This document shows positions 27,543-35,991 of a DNA stretch of 64,000 nucleotides, piece by piece. The notes below the pieces were generated by a model that was not told the DNA's origin, ran no database searches, and was given only the letters and a program-made list of their open reading frames with translations. Every line of letters begins with the position of its first letter. Positions within the stretch are counted from its first letter, which is position 1. This DNA is from Leucobacter sp. Ag1 (GTDB lineage: Bacteria; Actinomycetota; Actinomycetes; Actinomycetales; Microbacteriaceae). The stretch spans positions 1 through 64,000 of the forward strand of contig NZ_LAYO01000104.1 of the NCBI RefSeq assembly GCF_000980875.1. The letters run 5' to 3'. The position numbers and the translations under genes were made by a program.

Positions 27543-28492
27543 CCGGCCGCACGAGCGAGACCGCGCACCCGCCGCAGCCGCCGCACGCCCTGTAGCCCTG
27601 CAGCGGTGAGCGCCAGCAGGACCCCCGCGAAGGCTCCCGCCTGCGCCGGTGTCTCGGCCGATTCCGTCGCGACGAAGAACGACACCGATTCGCCGGTGCC
27701 GCCCTCGGCCCGGGCGGTCACGGTGTGCGCGCCGTCGGGAAGTTCTGGGAGTTCCACCGCCCAGGCACCGTCCGCCCCGGCGACGGCCCGACCGAGTTCC
27801 GTTCCGTCGGAGCCGGTCAGGATGACCGTGGCGCCCGGCTCGGCGGCCCCGAACACGACGGGAGTCGCGGTGTCGACGGTCTCGCCCGAGACTGGCCCCT
27901 CGATACGCAGCGACGCCTCGCCGCTCGCCTCGGCCAGCAGCCGAGTGTCGAGCAGTTCGACGGCTTCGGAGGACGTGCCGCCCGTCGACCACGCGTCGGA
28001 TTCCATCTTCCAGACGCCGTAGAGCTGCAGCGAGTCGCCCGGTCGGAGCGCCGACACGATGCGCGCACCCGCGTGCGAGTCGAACTGCTGCGGCACGAGC
28101 GCGAAGACCTGATCGGCTGCACCGCTGCACTCGGTGAACCCGACGTGGTTCGTCGGCAGGAGCGTGAGGCATTCCGACCCGGAGGTGATCGGCCCGTGCC
28201 TGCCGACCCCGGGGAACTCCGCGGTGATCGCCTGCTCGGGCCTGCCACCGTTGACGAAGGCGATGCGCTGGGCACCGTGCTGGATCGGGTAGTCGCTCGT
28301 CGCGTGCCGCATCACCCAGGGGCCGGTGAGGCGGACCTGCTGATCGGCGGCGGCCGTGACGGCGGGGGCAGGCGCCGCACCCGCGGCTGCGGCCCGGGCG
28401 GCCGGCCCGAAGGCGAGCAGTGCGGCCACAAGTGCGATCGCGGCGGTCAGGGCGCACGAGGCGCTGCCGATGGTGGGACGAATGGACTGCAC
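27539..28492 (-). CDS. Secreted Ig-like-domain protein with C-terminal anchor
   Basis: 317-residue protein: a signal peptide (AALLAFGPAARAAAAGA), an unrecognised N-terminal region of about 150 residues with two cysteines, a bacterial Ig-like repeat (VVFGAAEPGATVILTGSDG to PDGAHTVTARA), and a C-terminal hydrophobic helix followed by Arg-rich residues. That layout suggests a cell-surface protein tethered at its C-terminus. The GTG start has AGGAGG four bases upstream; longer in-frame starts lack a ribosome binding site and would bury the signal peptide. Function unknown. Confidence 0.7.
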   Translation of the reverse strand: MQSIRPTIGSASCALTAAIALVAALLAFGPAARAAAAGAAPAPAVTAAADQQVRLTGPWVMRHATSDYPIQHGAQRIAFVNGGRPEQAITAEFPGVGRHGPITSGSECLTLLPTNHVGFTECSGAADQVFALVPQQFDSHAGARIVSALRPGDSLQLYGVWKMESDAWSTGGTSSEAVELLDTRLLAEASGEASLRIEGPVSGETVDTATPVVFGAAEPGATVILTGSDGTELGRAVAGADGAWAVELPELPDGAHTVTARAEGGTGESVSFFVATESAETPAQAGAFAGVLLALTAAGLQGVRRLRRVRGLARAAG

Positions 28493-28519
28493 TGGGCCTC
28501 CTGCGGCTCGGATCCGGAA

Positions 28520-28537
28520 CAGCGGCGATCGCCGCTG
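28520..28537. promoter_or_regulatory. Perfect 18-bp palindrome before the Ig-like gene
   Basis: CAGCGGCGATCGCCGCTG is exactly self-complementary. It lies between a possible -10 (TAGCTT on the minus strand, about 28553-28548) and the GTG at 28492, so it is either an operator just downstream of the transcription start or a leader hairpin. Confidence 0.4.
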
Positions 28538-28663
28538 CGGTGAATCCAAGCTATGAACGCTCCCCCGGCTCAGGCCAGGCGCGTCTGCGCCCTGTGTATA
28601 ACTCGAGCGGCCAAAGCAGCCCAAGCCGCCGAAGCCACCAGGACCGCCGAGCCGCCGAGGCCC

Positions 28664-29863
28664 CTACTGCCCCTCGGCGAGCTCCTGCGCCTCCTTCGAC
28701 AGCTTGCGCACGCGCGCACGCCGCCGCCGGCGCTCGGGGATCATGCTGCGCATCTCCTCCAGCTTGCCGAAGCACAGCAGGCGATCCTCCGCCTCGAGCA
28801 CCTGGTGCTTGCGAGGGTTCGGGATCACCTGCACGCCGCGGTGGAGCGTGAGCGCCGTGATGTCGCGATCCCACAGGCCCAGATCGCCGAGGGTCTTGCC
28901 GACCTGCTCCGCCCCCGAGTGGATGAGGAGTTCGGCGACGCCGTAGCCGGTCGACACCGAGAGCCGCTGACGCACGTCGATCTCGGGGAAGTTCACCTGC
29001 CCGGCGATGTAGTCGATGATCGCGCCCGCGACGTCGAGCCCGGTGGCGGCCTCGATGCCCTGGAGGCCCGGCGAGGAGTTGACCTCCATGACGAGCGGCC
29101 CCTCGTCGCCCTCGAGCATGTCGACGCCGGCGACGCGCAGCCCCATGATCTGCGCCGCGCGCACCGCGGTCTGCTCGTAGGCCGCGTCGAGCTGCACGGC
29201 CTCGACCGTGCCGCCGCGGTGCACGTTCGAGCGGAACTCGTCGCCCGCGGCGCTGCGCCGCATCGCGGCGACCACCCGGTCGCCGACCACGAGCGCGCGG
29301 ATGTCGCGCCCGCGGCTCTCCGAGACGAAGCGCTGGATCAGCACGTTCTGGCGCGTCGAGTGCAGGGTCTCGATGATGGCCTCCGCCACCTTCACCTGCG
29401 GCGCGAGGATCACGCCGATGCCCTGGGTGCCCTCGAGCAGCTTGATGACGACGGGCGCGCCGCCGACACTCTCGATCGCGGGACGCACGTCGGCGCGGTT
29501 GCGCACGAACGCGGTCGCGGGCATGTCGATGTTGTGCCGCGACAGGATCTGGATCGCGCGCAGCTTGTCGCGCGCGTTCGCGATCCCGTTCGAGGTGTTG
29601 GGCGTGTACACGTCCATCTGCTCGAACTGCCGCACCACGGCGGTGCCGAAGTAGGTGATCGAGTTGCCGATGCGCGGCAGGATCGCGTCGTAGTCGCTCA
29701 GCTGCTTGCCCCGGTACTGCAGGTCGGGCTCGTCGCTCGTGAGGTCGATCGCGAAGCGCAGCGTATTGAGCACCTTGGGGGTGTGACCGCGCTGCTCGGC
29801 GGCCGCGCGGAGTCGTTGCGTGGAATACGCCTGAGGGGCGCGCGAGAGAATCGCGAGTTTCAC
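28664..29863 (-). CDS. rimK: RimK-family ATP-grasp ligase with C-terminal RCK_C-like domain
   Basis: 399-residue ATP-grasp ligase of the RimK family, which adds glutamates to the C-terminus of ribosomal protein S6 in proteobacteria. It shows KLAILSRAPQAYSTQRL, ILPRIGNSITYFG, APVVIKLLEGTQGIGVIL and VMEVNSSPGLQGIE. After about residue 300 there is an extra module (AELLIHSGAEQVGKTLGDLG to EDRLLCFGKLEEM) resembling the TrkA-C/RCK_C ligand-binding domain, then a basic tail. The GTG has AGGAAA upstream. The S6 target is not proven in actinobacteria. It is divergent from the RimB-like gene. Confidence 0.88.
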   Translation of the reverse strand: MKLAILSRAPQAYSTQRLRAAAEQRGHTPKVLNTLRFAIDLTSDEPDLQYRGKQLSDYDAILPRIGNSITYFGTAVVRQFEQMDVYTPNTSNGIANARDKLRAIQILSRHNIDMPATAFVRNRADVRPAIESVGGAPVVIKLLEGTQGIGVILAPQVKVAEAIIETLHSTRQNVLIQRFVSESRGRDIRALVVGDRVVAAMRRSAAGDEFRSNVHRGGTVEAVQLDAAYEQTAVRAAQIMGLRVAGVDMLEGDEGPLVMEVNSSPGLQGIEAATGLDVAGAIIDYIAGQVNFPEIDVRQRLSVSTGYGVAELLIHSGAEQVGKTLGDLGLWDRDITALTLHRGVQVIPNPRKHQVLEAEDRLLCFGKLEEMRSMIPERRRRRARVRKLSKEAQELAEGQ

Positions 29864-29887
29864 GTGGTTTCCTGCCAAGATAGGTGC

Positions 29888-30367
29888 GTGATCGAACCCC
29901 ACCATTCAAGCACCCTGACGGGCTGGCGTGAATGGGTTCGCCTGCCCGCGGCGGGAGTTCCCTGGATCAAGGCGAAGGTCGACTCGGGCGCGCAGACCTC
30001 CGCGCTGCACGCGGCCGAGCTCGAGGAGTTCGAGCGCGACGGCGTGGCGTGGGTCCGCTTCGAGGTGCATCCCTGGCAGAACTCGGAGGAGGACGCCGTC
30101 CGGGTGGAGCTCCCGGTGCACGATCGCCGCACCGTGCGGAGCTCGTCGGGCCACTCCCAGGATCGCATCGTCGTGCTCATGGACATCGAGCTGGTGGGCC
30201 GGCGCGTCCCCGCCGAGGTGACGCTGACGAGCCGGGACGAGATGGTGTTCCGCATGCTCATCGGCCGGGAGGCGCTGCGCCAGGGGTTCCTGGTCGACTC
30301 GGCGGCCTCGTACGTCGGCGAGAAGCCGGAGCGCAAGATCCGCCGGAAGAATCGCGGGCGTTCCTAG
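29888..30367 (+). CDS. RimB-like retropepsin-fold protease (PF05618)
   Basis: 159-residue protein of the 'ATP-dependent zinc protease' family (PF05618), now viewed as retropepsin-like aspartic proteases; RimB of Pseudomonas belongs here. It has the catalytic triad KVDSGAQTSALHA (Asp32-Ser33-Gly34) and MLIGREALRQGFLVDSAASY. The GTG start is the first codon giving the family N-terminus. The divergent rimK, 24 bases away, suggests that the pair adds and removes glutamate tails on the same target. That link is known for pseudomonads and inferred here. Confidence 0.85.
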   Translation: MIEPHHSSTLTGWREWVRLPAAGVPWIKAKVDSGAQTSALHAAELEEFERDGVAWVRFEVHPWQNSEEDAVRVELPVHDRRTVRSSSGHSQDRIVVLMDIELVGRRVPAEVTLTSRDEMVFRMLIGREALRQGFLVDSAASYVGEKPERKIRRKNRGRS

Positions 30368-30378
30368 ACGAGCCGGGC

Positions 30379-30384
30379 TACGCT
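30379..30384 (+). promoter_or_regulatory. -10 box (TACGCT) of the N-formylglutamate hydrolase-like gene
   Basis: TACGCT, six bases, then the ATG at 30391; it lies in the 23-base gap after the RimB-like stop codon. The downstream gene may therefore have its own leaderless transcript as well as read-through. Confidence 0.45.
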
Positions 30385-30390
30385 GAGGCC

Positions 30391-31503
30391 ATGAGCGACG
30401 CCGATCTCGACCTCATCCCGTCCGGCACGGTCTTCACGCCCGAACAGATCACCCACTTCGTCGGCGGCGCCGACGGTTCACGCAGCCTCGAGGACGCGAT
30501 CCGGCAGGCCGATCTGCTGGTCAGCACACCCCACTCGGGCGCCGCGATCCCCGAGGAGATCGCGGAGTTCCTCTCCCCCGCGCTCACGAAGCGCCTGCAG
30601 TACGACTTCAGCGACGTCGCGACCGCCGCGGTGGTGCGCCGCTGGGCCGAGATCGATCCGCGGATCGTCGCGGTCATCAACCCGCACCCGCGGTTGATCC
30701 GCGATCCCAACCGCCCGAAGCCCGACGATGTGCGGGGCACCCTCGCGCAGGCCGTCGAGCGGATGCGCGCGGCCGGGCCCTGGCAACGCGTCGATCTCAC
30801 CGGCGTCGACGCGATCCGCCCGGTCACGTTCTCGTTCTTCCCGATCCTCGAGATCCCCGATACCGAGGCCGGGATCGCCCGCCTCGTCGATGCCTTCGCG
30901 CGCACCGCCGAGCAGGGGCTCGGGGTCTACGAGGCGACGCGGGACCGTCTCACCGAGCAGTTCCTCACGATGAAGCTCGCGCGCGGCGGTACGTTCACGC
31001 GGCTCTCGTTCCACGACACCATGAACACCACGACCACCCGCGACGGCGCGGTGAACGTGCCGCGCGCCGAGCGGGATCGCCTGCCCGACGTCGTGGCGCT
31101 GTCGAACCGCGGCGATGCGCTCGGCGAGCCGCGCGAGGCGGCCGGGCCCGCGGATCCGCCCACCATGCCGGGCGACGCGCTGCGCGCGCTCGCCGACGCC
31201 CATCGCGCGGGCTTCGCGGTCGAACGGTCCGACGCCGTCGCGCTCAACCAGCCGTACCTCGGCAGCCAGGAGATCCTGGCCGCGGGAGCGCAGTTCCGCG
31301 AAGTGGCGGCGGTCGCCGAGGCGGCCGAGCTGCGGCTCGGAGCGGTGCAGGCCGAGTTCCTGCGCGAGTACCTGCTCGGCCCGGCGGCGACGGCCGAACT
31401 GCACGAGCCCGGCACCGGCTGGATCGACGAGGATCCGGCCCGGGTCGATGCGCTGGCGCGCGCTTGCAAGCGCGCCTGGGACGCGTTCCGCGCCCGCGAT
31501 TAG
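30391..31503 (+). CDS. N-formylglutamate amidohydrolase family protein
   Basis: 370-residue protein of the FGase family, whose members cleave N-formylglutamate or related N-acyl amino acids. Typical blocks are LLVSTPHSGAAIPEEI, VINPHPRLIRDPNRPKPDD and RLSFHDTMNTT; the His and Asp/Arg positions fit a metal hydrolase. No hut (histidine degradation) genes are nearby, so a role in histidine breakdown is not supported. Its place 23 bases after the RimB-like gene and beside rimK suggests glutamate-derived substrates, which is inference. Confidence 0.8.
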   Translation: MSDADLDLIPSGTVFTPEQITHFVGGADGSRSLEDAIRQADLLVSTPHSGAAIPEEIAEFLSPALTKRLQYDFSDVATAAVVRRWAEIDPRIVAVINPHPRLIRDPNRPKPDDVRGTLAQAVERMRAAGPWQRVDLTGVDAIRPVTFSFFPILEIPDTEAGIARLVDAFARTAEQGLGVYEATRDRLTEQFLTMKLARGGTFTRLSFHDTMNTTTTRDGAVNVPRAERDRLPDVVALSNRGDALGEPREAAGPADPPTMPGDALRALADAHRAGFAVERSDAVALNQPYLGSQEILAAGAQFREVAAVAEAAELRLGAVQAEFLREYLLGPAATAELHEPGTGWIDEDPARVDALARACKRAWDAFRARD

Positions 31504-31563
31504 GCGCCCCGCGGCGTTCCGGGACCGCGACCATCCGCTTGCGCTGCCGAAGGCAGTCGGTGT

Positions 31564-31589
31564 TATTATCTGCGCATGAACGCGGATAA
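31564..31589 (+). promoter_or_regulatory. Promoter and operator of the ArsR-type metal sensor
   Basis: TATTAT (31564-31569) ends six bases before the ATG. An imperfect palindrome TTATCTGCGCAT (31566-31577) with GAACGCGGATAA (31578-31589) overlaps the -10 box and start codon; TTATC and GCG match their partners. This is the placement expected of an ArsR/SmtB autorepressor site. TTGCGC at 31539-31544 is a possible -35 with a 19-base spacer. Confidence 0.5.
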
Positions 31590-31968
31590 GAAGATATGCG
31601 GCCTGGACCCCTCATCCGACTACGTCGACCTCGCCGCCGAGGTCCTGGGGATCCTCTCCGACCCGACCCGCATTCGGATCGTGCTCGCGCTGCGTCGCGC
31701 CGAGGAGCTCCCCGTCAACGCCCTGGCCGAGATCGTCGGGAAGAAGCCGTCGGGCGTGTCCCAGCACCTGGCCCGCATGCGCATGGCGCGCATGGTGACC
31801 ACCCGGCACGAGGGCACGAGCGTGCTCTACCGGCTCACGGACGAGCACGCGTCGGCCCTGGTGATCGAAGCGATCAAGCAGGCCGAGCACGCCATCGCCA
31901 ACGGGCAGCTGCCCCCGCACCACAGCTCACCGCCCGAGTTCCGGCCGCGCGAATCCCCCGACGCATGA
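31576..31968 (+). CDS. ArsR/SmtB-family metal sensor, KmtR-like
   Basis: 130-residue winged-helix repressor (LAAEVLGILSDPTRIRIVLALR; recognition helix around KKPSGVSQHLARMRMA). It has His91, Glu104, His105, His115 and His116. The first three reproduce the spacing of the nickel/cobalt ligands of mycobacterial KmtR (H88, E101, H102), and the His pair parallels H110/H111. A Ni/Co response is therefore likely but untested. The ATG overlaps its own -10/operator region. The stop codon overlaps the start of the MFS exporter (ATGA), so both are co-expressed. Confidence 0.85.
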   Translation: MNADKKICGLDPSSDYVDLAAEVLGILSDPTRIRIVLALRRAEELPVNALAEIVGKKPSGVSQHLARMRMARMVTTRHEGTSVLYRLTDEHASALVIEAIKQAEHAIANGQLPPHHSSPPEFRPRESPDA

Positions 31969-33209
31969 TCGAGGTCCTGCGGAACCCGAGCTATGCCCGG
32001 CTCTTCGGGGCGCAGGTGATCGCGCTCCTCGGCACCGGGCTGCTCACGGTGGCGCTCGGCCTCCTCGCCTTCGACATCGCCGGGGGCGACGCCGGAGCCG
32101 TGCTCGGCATCGCCATGACCATCAAGATGGTCGCGTACGTCGCCGTCTCGCCGATCACCGCGGCGCTGACCGCCCGCCTCCCGCGGAAGACGGTGCTCGT
32201 CGCCGCGGACCTCGTTCGCGCCGGCATCGCGGTCTCGCTCCCGTTCGTGAGCGAGACCTGGCAGATCTACGTCCTGATCTTCGTGCTGCAATCGGCGTCC
32301 GCGACGTTCACCCCGGCGTTCCAAGCGGTGATCCCCTCGGTGCTCCCCGACGAGCGCGAATACACCCGAGCGCTCTCGCTCTCCCGTCTGGCGTACGACC
32401 TCGAATCGCTCGTCAGCCCGTTGCTCGCTGCGGCGCTCCTCACCGTGGTGAGCTTCCACGCCCTGTTCGCGGGAACCGTGGTCGGCTTCCTCGCCTCCGC
32501 TGCACTGGTGATCGGTACGCGATTCCCCCGCGTCGAGACACCCCCTGCCGCGCCGTTCCTCGACCGCCTCACCCGCGGGATCCGGGTGTTCTGGGGGAAC
32601 CGCGAGCTGCGCGGGCTCCTCGCCCTCAATCTGGTGGTCGCCACGACCACGGCGATGGTGATCGTCAACACGGTCGTGCTCGTCCAGGGCCGCCTCGAAC
32701 GGCCGCAGGCCGACACCGCCCTGCTGCTCGGCGCGTACGGCGGAGGGTCGATGCTCGTCGCGCTCGGCATGCCCGCACTGCTCGAACGGCTTCCCGACCG
32801 TCGGGTGATGCTCGTCGGAGGCGCGGCCCTTCCGGTGCTCCTACTCTCCGCAGCAGTCGCGATCGAGACGCTGAGCGGCGCTGCGCAGTGGATCGCGCTC
32901 CTGCTGCTCTGGGCCGCGATCGGCGCAGCGACTTCGACGGTTCTCACGCCGTCCTCGAGACTCCTCCGCCGCAACAGCACCGGCGGGAATCGGCCGGCGG
33001 TCTTCGCCGCACAGTTCTCCCTCTCCCACGCCTGCTTCTTGGCCACTTACCCGCTGGCCGGGATCCTCGGCACCGCGATCGGGCTGCCCGGGGTGGCGCT
33101 GCTGCTCGTCGCCATCGGCTCGATCGGCGCGGGCCTCGCCGCGATCGCCTGGCTCGGCTCTACCCGCCCCAGAGTGCCCCGAACAGCGCGCCCGCGGCGA
33201 TCGTCGTGA
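31965..33209 (+). CDS. MFS exporter, NreB-like (likely nickel/cobalt efflux)
   Basis: 414-residue, 12-helix major facilitator transporter beginning MIEVLRNPSYARLFGAQVIA. LLGTGLLTVALGLLAFDIA, LPRKTVLVAADLVRAG and EYTRALSLSRLAYDLESL resemble the NreB/nickel-resistance MFS group. Translationally coupled to the KmtR-like sensor by a four-base overlap, it is probably the regulated exporter. The substrate is inferred from the pair. The last 50 bases overlap the 3' end of the opposing dcu-type gene. Confidence 0.8.
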   Translation: MIEVLRNPSYARLFGAQVIALLGTGLLTVALGLLAFDIAGGDAGAVLGIAMTIKMVAYVAVSPITAALTARLPRKTVLVAADLVRAGIAVSLPFVSETWQIYVLIFVLQSASATFTPAFQAVIPSVLPDEREYTRALSLSRLAYDLESLVSPLLAAALLTVVSFHALFAGTVVGFLASAALVIGTRFPRVETPPAAPFLDRLTRGIRVFWGNRELRGLLALNLVVATTTAMVIVNTVVLVQGRLERPQADTALLLGAYGGGSMLVALGMPALLERLPDRRVMLVGGAALPVLLLSAAVAIETLSGAAQWIALLLLWAAIGAATSTVLTPSSRLLRRNSTGGNRPAVFAAQFSLSHACFLATYPLAGILGTAIGLPGVALLLVAIGSIGAGLAAIAWLGSTRPRVPRTARPRRSS

Positions 33210-34503
33210 CCGCGAGGATCAGCGTCGGCAGGAAGAACGCGTGGTCGACGAGCTTCGTGCCGAGCTTGGTGCTGCCCGAGACGTCGAAGTTCGCGGCCGC
33301 GATCTGCGATCCGTTGGTGGGCAGCAGGTAGATCCCGGCGAACGCACCGGCCCACATGCCCGAGAGCAGCCCGAGCGGGATCCCGGCGGCGAGGCCGATC
33401 GGCACGATCGTGCGCGTCGCCGTCGACTGGCTCGTGGTGAGCACGCAGACGAGGAACACGCCGAGCGCGAAGACCCACGGCGCCGCGGTGACGAGTCCGC
33501 CGACGCCCTCGGCGATGAGCTTCGTGTGCGCGCCGAGGAAGGTGTCGGTGAGCCAGGCCAGGCCGAACAGCGCGATCGCCGACACCATTCCGGCTTTGAA
33601 CACCGTCATGGTGGGGATCTCGGCGACCTTCGGGCGCGACACGAGCAGGATCAGGGTGCCGACCACGAACATGACGATCTCGATGACCGGGGTCATGGAG
33701 ATCGCCGCGCCCTCGGCATCGAGCGGACGCAGCCCCTTGAAGAGACCGAAGATCACGATCGCTGCGACGCCGAGGAGGAAGATGAGCGCCGCGTTGCGCC
33801 CTGCCGCGGTGACGGTCACCGCCGCCTTGACCTCCTGCGCGTCGGCGTGCGGCGCCTCGAGCTCGCCCTTCGCGATCTTCGCCTGGATCTCGGGGTCGTC
33901 GGCGATGTCCTTGCCGAGTCGGTTCACCGCGATGCTGGAGAGCACGATGCCCACGATCGCGGCGGGGATCGTGACCTTCAGGATGTCGATGAGCTCGAAG
34001 TTCCAGGGTGCAGTGTCCGTGAGCGTGACCATGGCGGCCATCGCCGCCGAGACCGGGCTGCAGGCGAGCGCGACGCCCGTGGCGACGACCGAGAGCGACA
34101 GCGGGCGCGAGGGGCGGATTCCGTTGCGGTAGGAGAGGTCCTGGATCACGGGCAGGAGCGGGTAGAGGATGTTGGAGGTGCCCGCGCCGACCGAGAACAG
34201 GAACGAGACGAGCGGCGCGACGAGCGTGATCTGCTTGGGACTGCGCGAGATGAGCTTCGCCGCGATCGACACCATCCAGTCGATGCCGCCCGCCGCCTGC
34301 ATCATCGAGGAGGCGAGCACGACCGACAGCACGATGAGCAGCGCGTCCACGGGCGGCGAGCCCGGCGCGAGGCGGAACCCGAACACCAGGATCGCCACGC
34401 CCGTACCGCCCCAGAGCCCGAGGCCGACGCCGCTCGACCGGGTGCCCATGACGATGCAGCCGAGCACGACGACGAGCTGCGCGATGAAGAGCGCGATGTC
34501 CAT
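33160..34503 (-). CDS. Dcu-family C4-dicarboxylate transporter
   Basis: 447-residue membrane carrier of the anaerobic C4-dicarboxylate (DcuA/DcuB) family, which exchanges fumarate, malate, aspartate and succinate. Family segments include LGLWGGTGVAILVFGFRLAP, GTSNILYPLLPVIQDLSYR, PWNFELIDILKVTIPAA, TTSQSTATRTIVPIGLAAG and LLPTNGSQIAAANFDVSGST. The length is normal. The ATG follows GGGGGATCCCG. Its end overlaps the MFS gene by 50 bases in opposite orientation. Confidence 0.92.
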   Translation of the reverse strand: MDIALFIAQLVVVLGCIVMGTRSSGVGLGLWGGTGVAILVFGFRLAPGSPPVDALLIVLSVVLASSMMQAAGGIDWMVSIAAKLISRSPKQITLVAPLVSFLFSVGAGTSNILYPLLPVIQDLSYRNGIRPSRPLSLSVVATGVALACSPVSAAMAAMVTLTDTAPWNFELIDILKVTIPAAIVGIVLSSIAVNRLGKDIADDPEIQAKIAKGELEAPHADAQEVKAAVTVTAAGRNAALIFLLGVAAIVIFGLFKGLRPLDAEGAAISMTPVIEIVMFVVGTLILLVSRPKVAEIPTMTVFKAGMVSAIALFGLAWLTDTFLGAHTKLIAEGVGGLVTAAPWVFALGVFLVCVLTTSQSTATRTIVPIGLAAGIPLGLLSGMWAGAFAGIYLLPTNGSQIAAANFDVSGSTKLGTKLVDHAFFLPTLILAVTTIAAGALFGALWGG

Positions 34504-34582
34504 CGGGATCCCCCATCCCGGGCCGCTCCGGCGACCCGCCTGCCCCGAGCGTACTGGCGCGGCCGCTCCGGGACCAGAGCCG

Positions 34583-34602
34583 TCCGGTACTTCAGTACCG
34601 GA
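34583..34602. promoter_or_regulatory. 8-bp inverted repeat between the Dcu and acyltransferase genes
   Basis: TCCGGTAC-TTCA-GTACCGGA is a perfect palindrome with a four-base centre, 80 bases upstream of the dcu-type start and 54 upstream of the next gene. It may be an operator for either divergent gene or a leader hairpin. Confidence 0.4.
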
Positions 34603-34656
34603 TGATGGCCCCCTCGTCCGATGCGCGCACCCAGCCGTTCAGGAGAGGGTGGAAGC

Positions 34657-35985
34657 ATGTCCACGAGCACGCCGACCGGCCCGGCCCGGATCCACGTCCC
34701 CGTTCCCGCTTCGACCTCCGCCCGCGCGACGGCCGGAGCACCCCGTGTCCGCTACTTCGGCGTCGACCTCGCCCGGTTCCTCGCGATCGCCGGAATGATG
34801 GCCACGCACCTCGTCGCGATCTCCGCCATGCTGCCCGGGCTGAGCCCGTTCGAGCAGACCGCGGGATCGGTCGCGCAGACGCTCACCTCGGGCATCGCGG
34901 CGCCCCTGTTCGCCGTGCTGGGCGGCCTCAGCCTCGTCTTCGCGTCGCGCGCCCCGCTGCGCGACGGCCGCCGCGGCGCGGCGATCTCCGGGATCCTGAT
35001 CCGCGGCGCGATCCTCGTGCTCATCGGCATGCTCCTCGGCATGATGCAGGTGCCCATCGTCGTCGTCCTCGCCTACTACGGCCTCGCGATGATCATCGCG
35101 GCGCCCGCGATCCTGCTCCCGTCCTGGGCGATCGCGGGGATCGCCGCGGTGCTCGCCGTCGCGGTGCCGCCGCTCAACGCGATGGCGCGATCCGCGCTCG
35201 GCGTCGTAAACGAGGGCGGCTCCGTCACCTTCGAGTCGTTCTCGGGTGACCCCGCCGGCGCGATCCGCGGCCTGTTCCTCACCGGCGAGTACCCGGCCGT
35301 CACGTGGGTCGTGTACCTCCTGGTCGGAATCCTCATCGCCCGTGTCTTCGTCGCCGCCACCGAGCGCGGTTCGCTGCGCCGCACCGCGCTCGTCGCGGCC
35401 GCCACCGGTGCGGCCGTCGCCGCAGCCGCGCAGGGCGTTTCGATGTGGGTCGTCGCCCACCTCGACCGCTTCGGCTTCGTGCTGCCCGAGGGCGTGGATC
35501 CCGAGATGTTCCGCACCATGCTCGTCTCGCCGACCTTCGGCGCCCCGTTCTCGGCCGATCCGTGGGCGATGCTCGTCGCGACCCCGCACTCCGGATCGCC
35601 GCTCGACCTCCTGCGCACCGTCGGCATCTCACTGCTGGTGATCGGACTGCTCGTCGCGATCTTCGACGGCGGGCGTTCGCGCCGCGAGCCCGGTTTCGCA
35701 CTGAACGTGTTCCGTTCGGCGGGCGCCGCCCCGCTCACCATCTACTCGCTGCACGTGGTCGCGACCGCGCTGCTCGTGCAGCCGGCGATGGAAGCGCTCA
35801 TGCTGCAGGACGTTCCCGACCCGGGCACGCTGCCCTGGTACTCGATCGGTATGCCGGCCTTCGGCCTGCAGCTCGCGGGCGCGATCCTCATCGGCGCGAT
35901 CCTCGCCGCCCTGCACCGCCGCGGCCCGCTCGAGGCCCTCGTCTCGGGCGCGGTGCGCCTGCTCACGGGGCAGCGCAAGCGCTAG
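34657..35985 (+). CDS. DUF1624/HGSNAT-like multi-spanning membrane protein
   Basis: 442-residue protein with about ten membrane helices. It opens with a 30-residue polar tail, then RVRYFGVDLARFLAIAGMMA and THLVAI. The R-x-x-x-D-x-x-R pattern followed by a membrane His recalls the heparan-alpha-glucosaminide N-acetyltransferase/DUF418 group of membrane acyltransferases. A later His in TIYSLHVVATALLVQP fits too. The acyl donor and acceptor are unknown. The ATG follows AGGAGAGGGTGGAAGC. It is convergent with the aldo/keto reductase. Confidence 0.75.
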   Translation: MSTSTPTGPARIHVPVPASTSARATAGAPRVRYFGVDLARFLAIAGMMATHLVAISAMLPGLSPFEQTAGSVAQTLTSGIAAPLFAVLGGLSLVFASRAPLRDGRRGAAISGILIRGAILVLIGMLLGMMQVPIVVVLAYYGLAMIIAAPAILLPSWAIAGIAAVLAVAVPPLNAMARSALGVVNEGGSVTFESFSGDPAGAIRGLFLTGEYPAVTWVVYLLVGILIARVFVAATERGSLRRTALVAAATGAAVAAAAQGVSMWVVAHLDRFGFVLPEGVDPEMFRTMLVSPTFGAPFSADPWAMLVATPHSGSPLDLLRTVGISLLVIGLLVAIFDGGRSRREPGFALNVFRSAGAAPLTIYSLHVVATALLVQPAMEALMLQDVPDPGTLPWYSIGMPAFGLQLAGAILIGAILAALHRRGPLEALVSGAVRLLTGQRKR

Positions 35986-35991
35986 GCGCGC

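Noticed and set aside
28551-29909. Alternative minus-strand frame of 452 codons overlapping rimK
   Set aside because: It has no similarity to known proteins and is out of frame with the clear RimK motifs.
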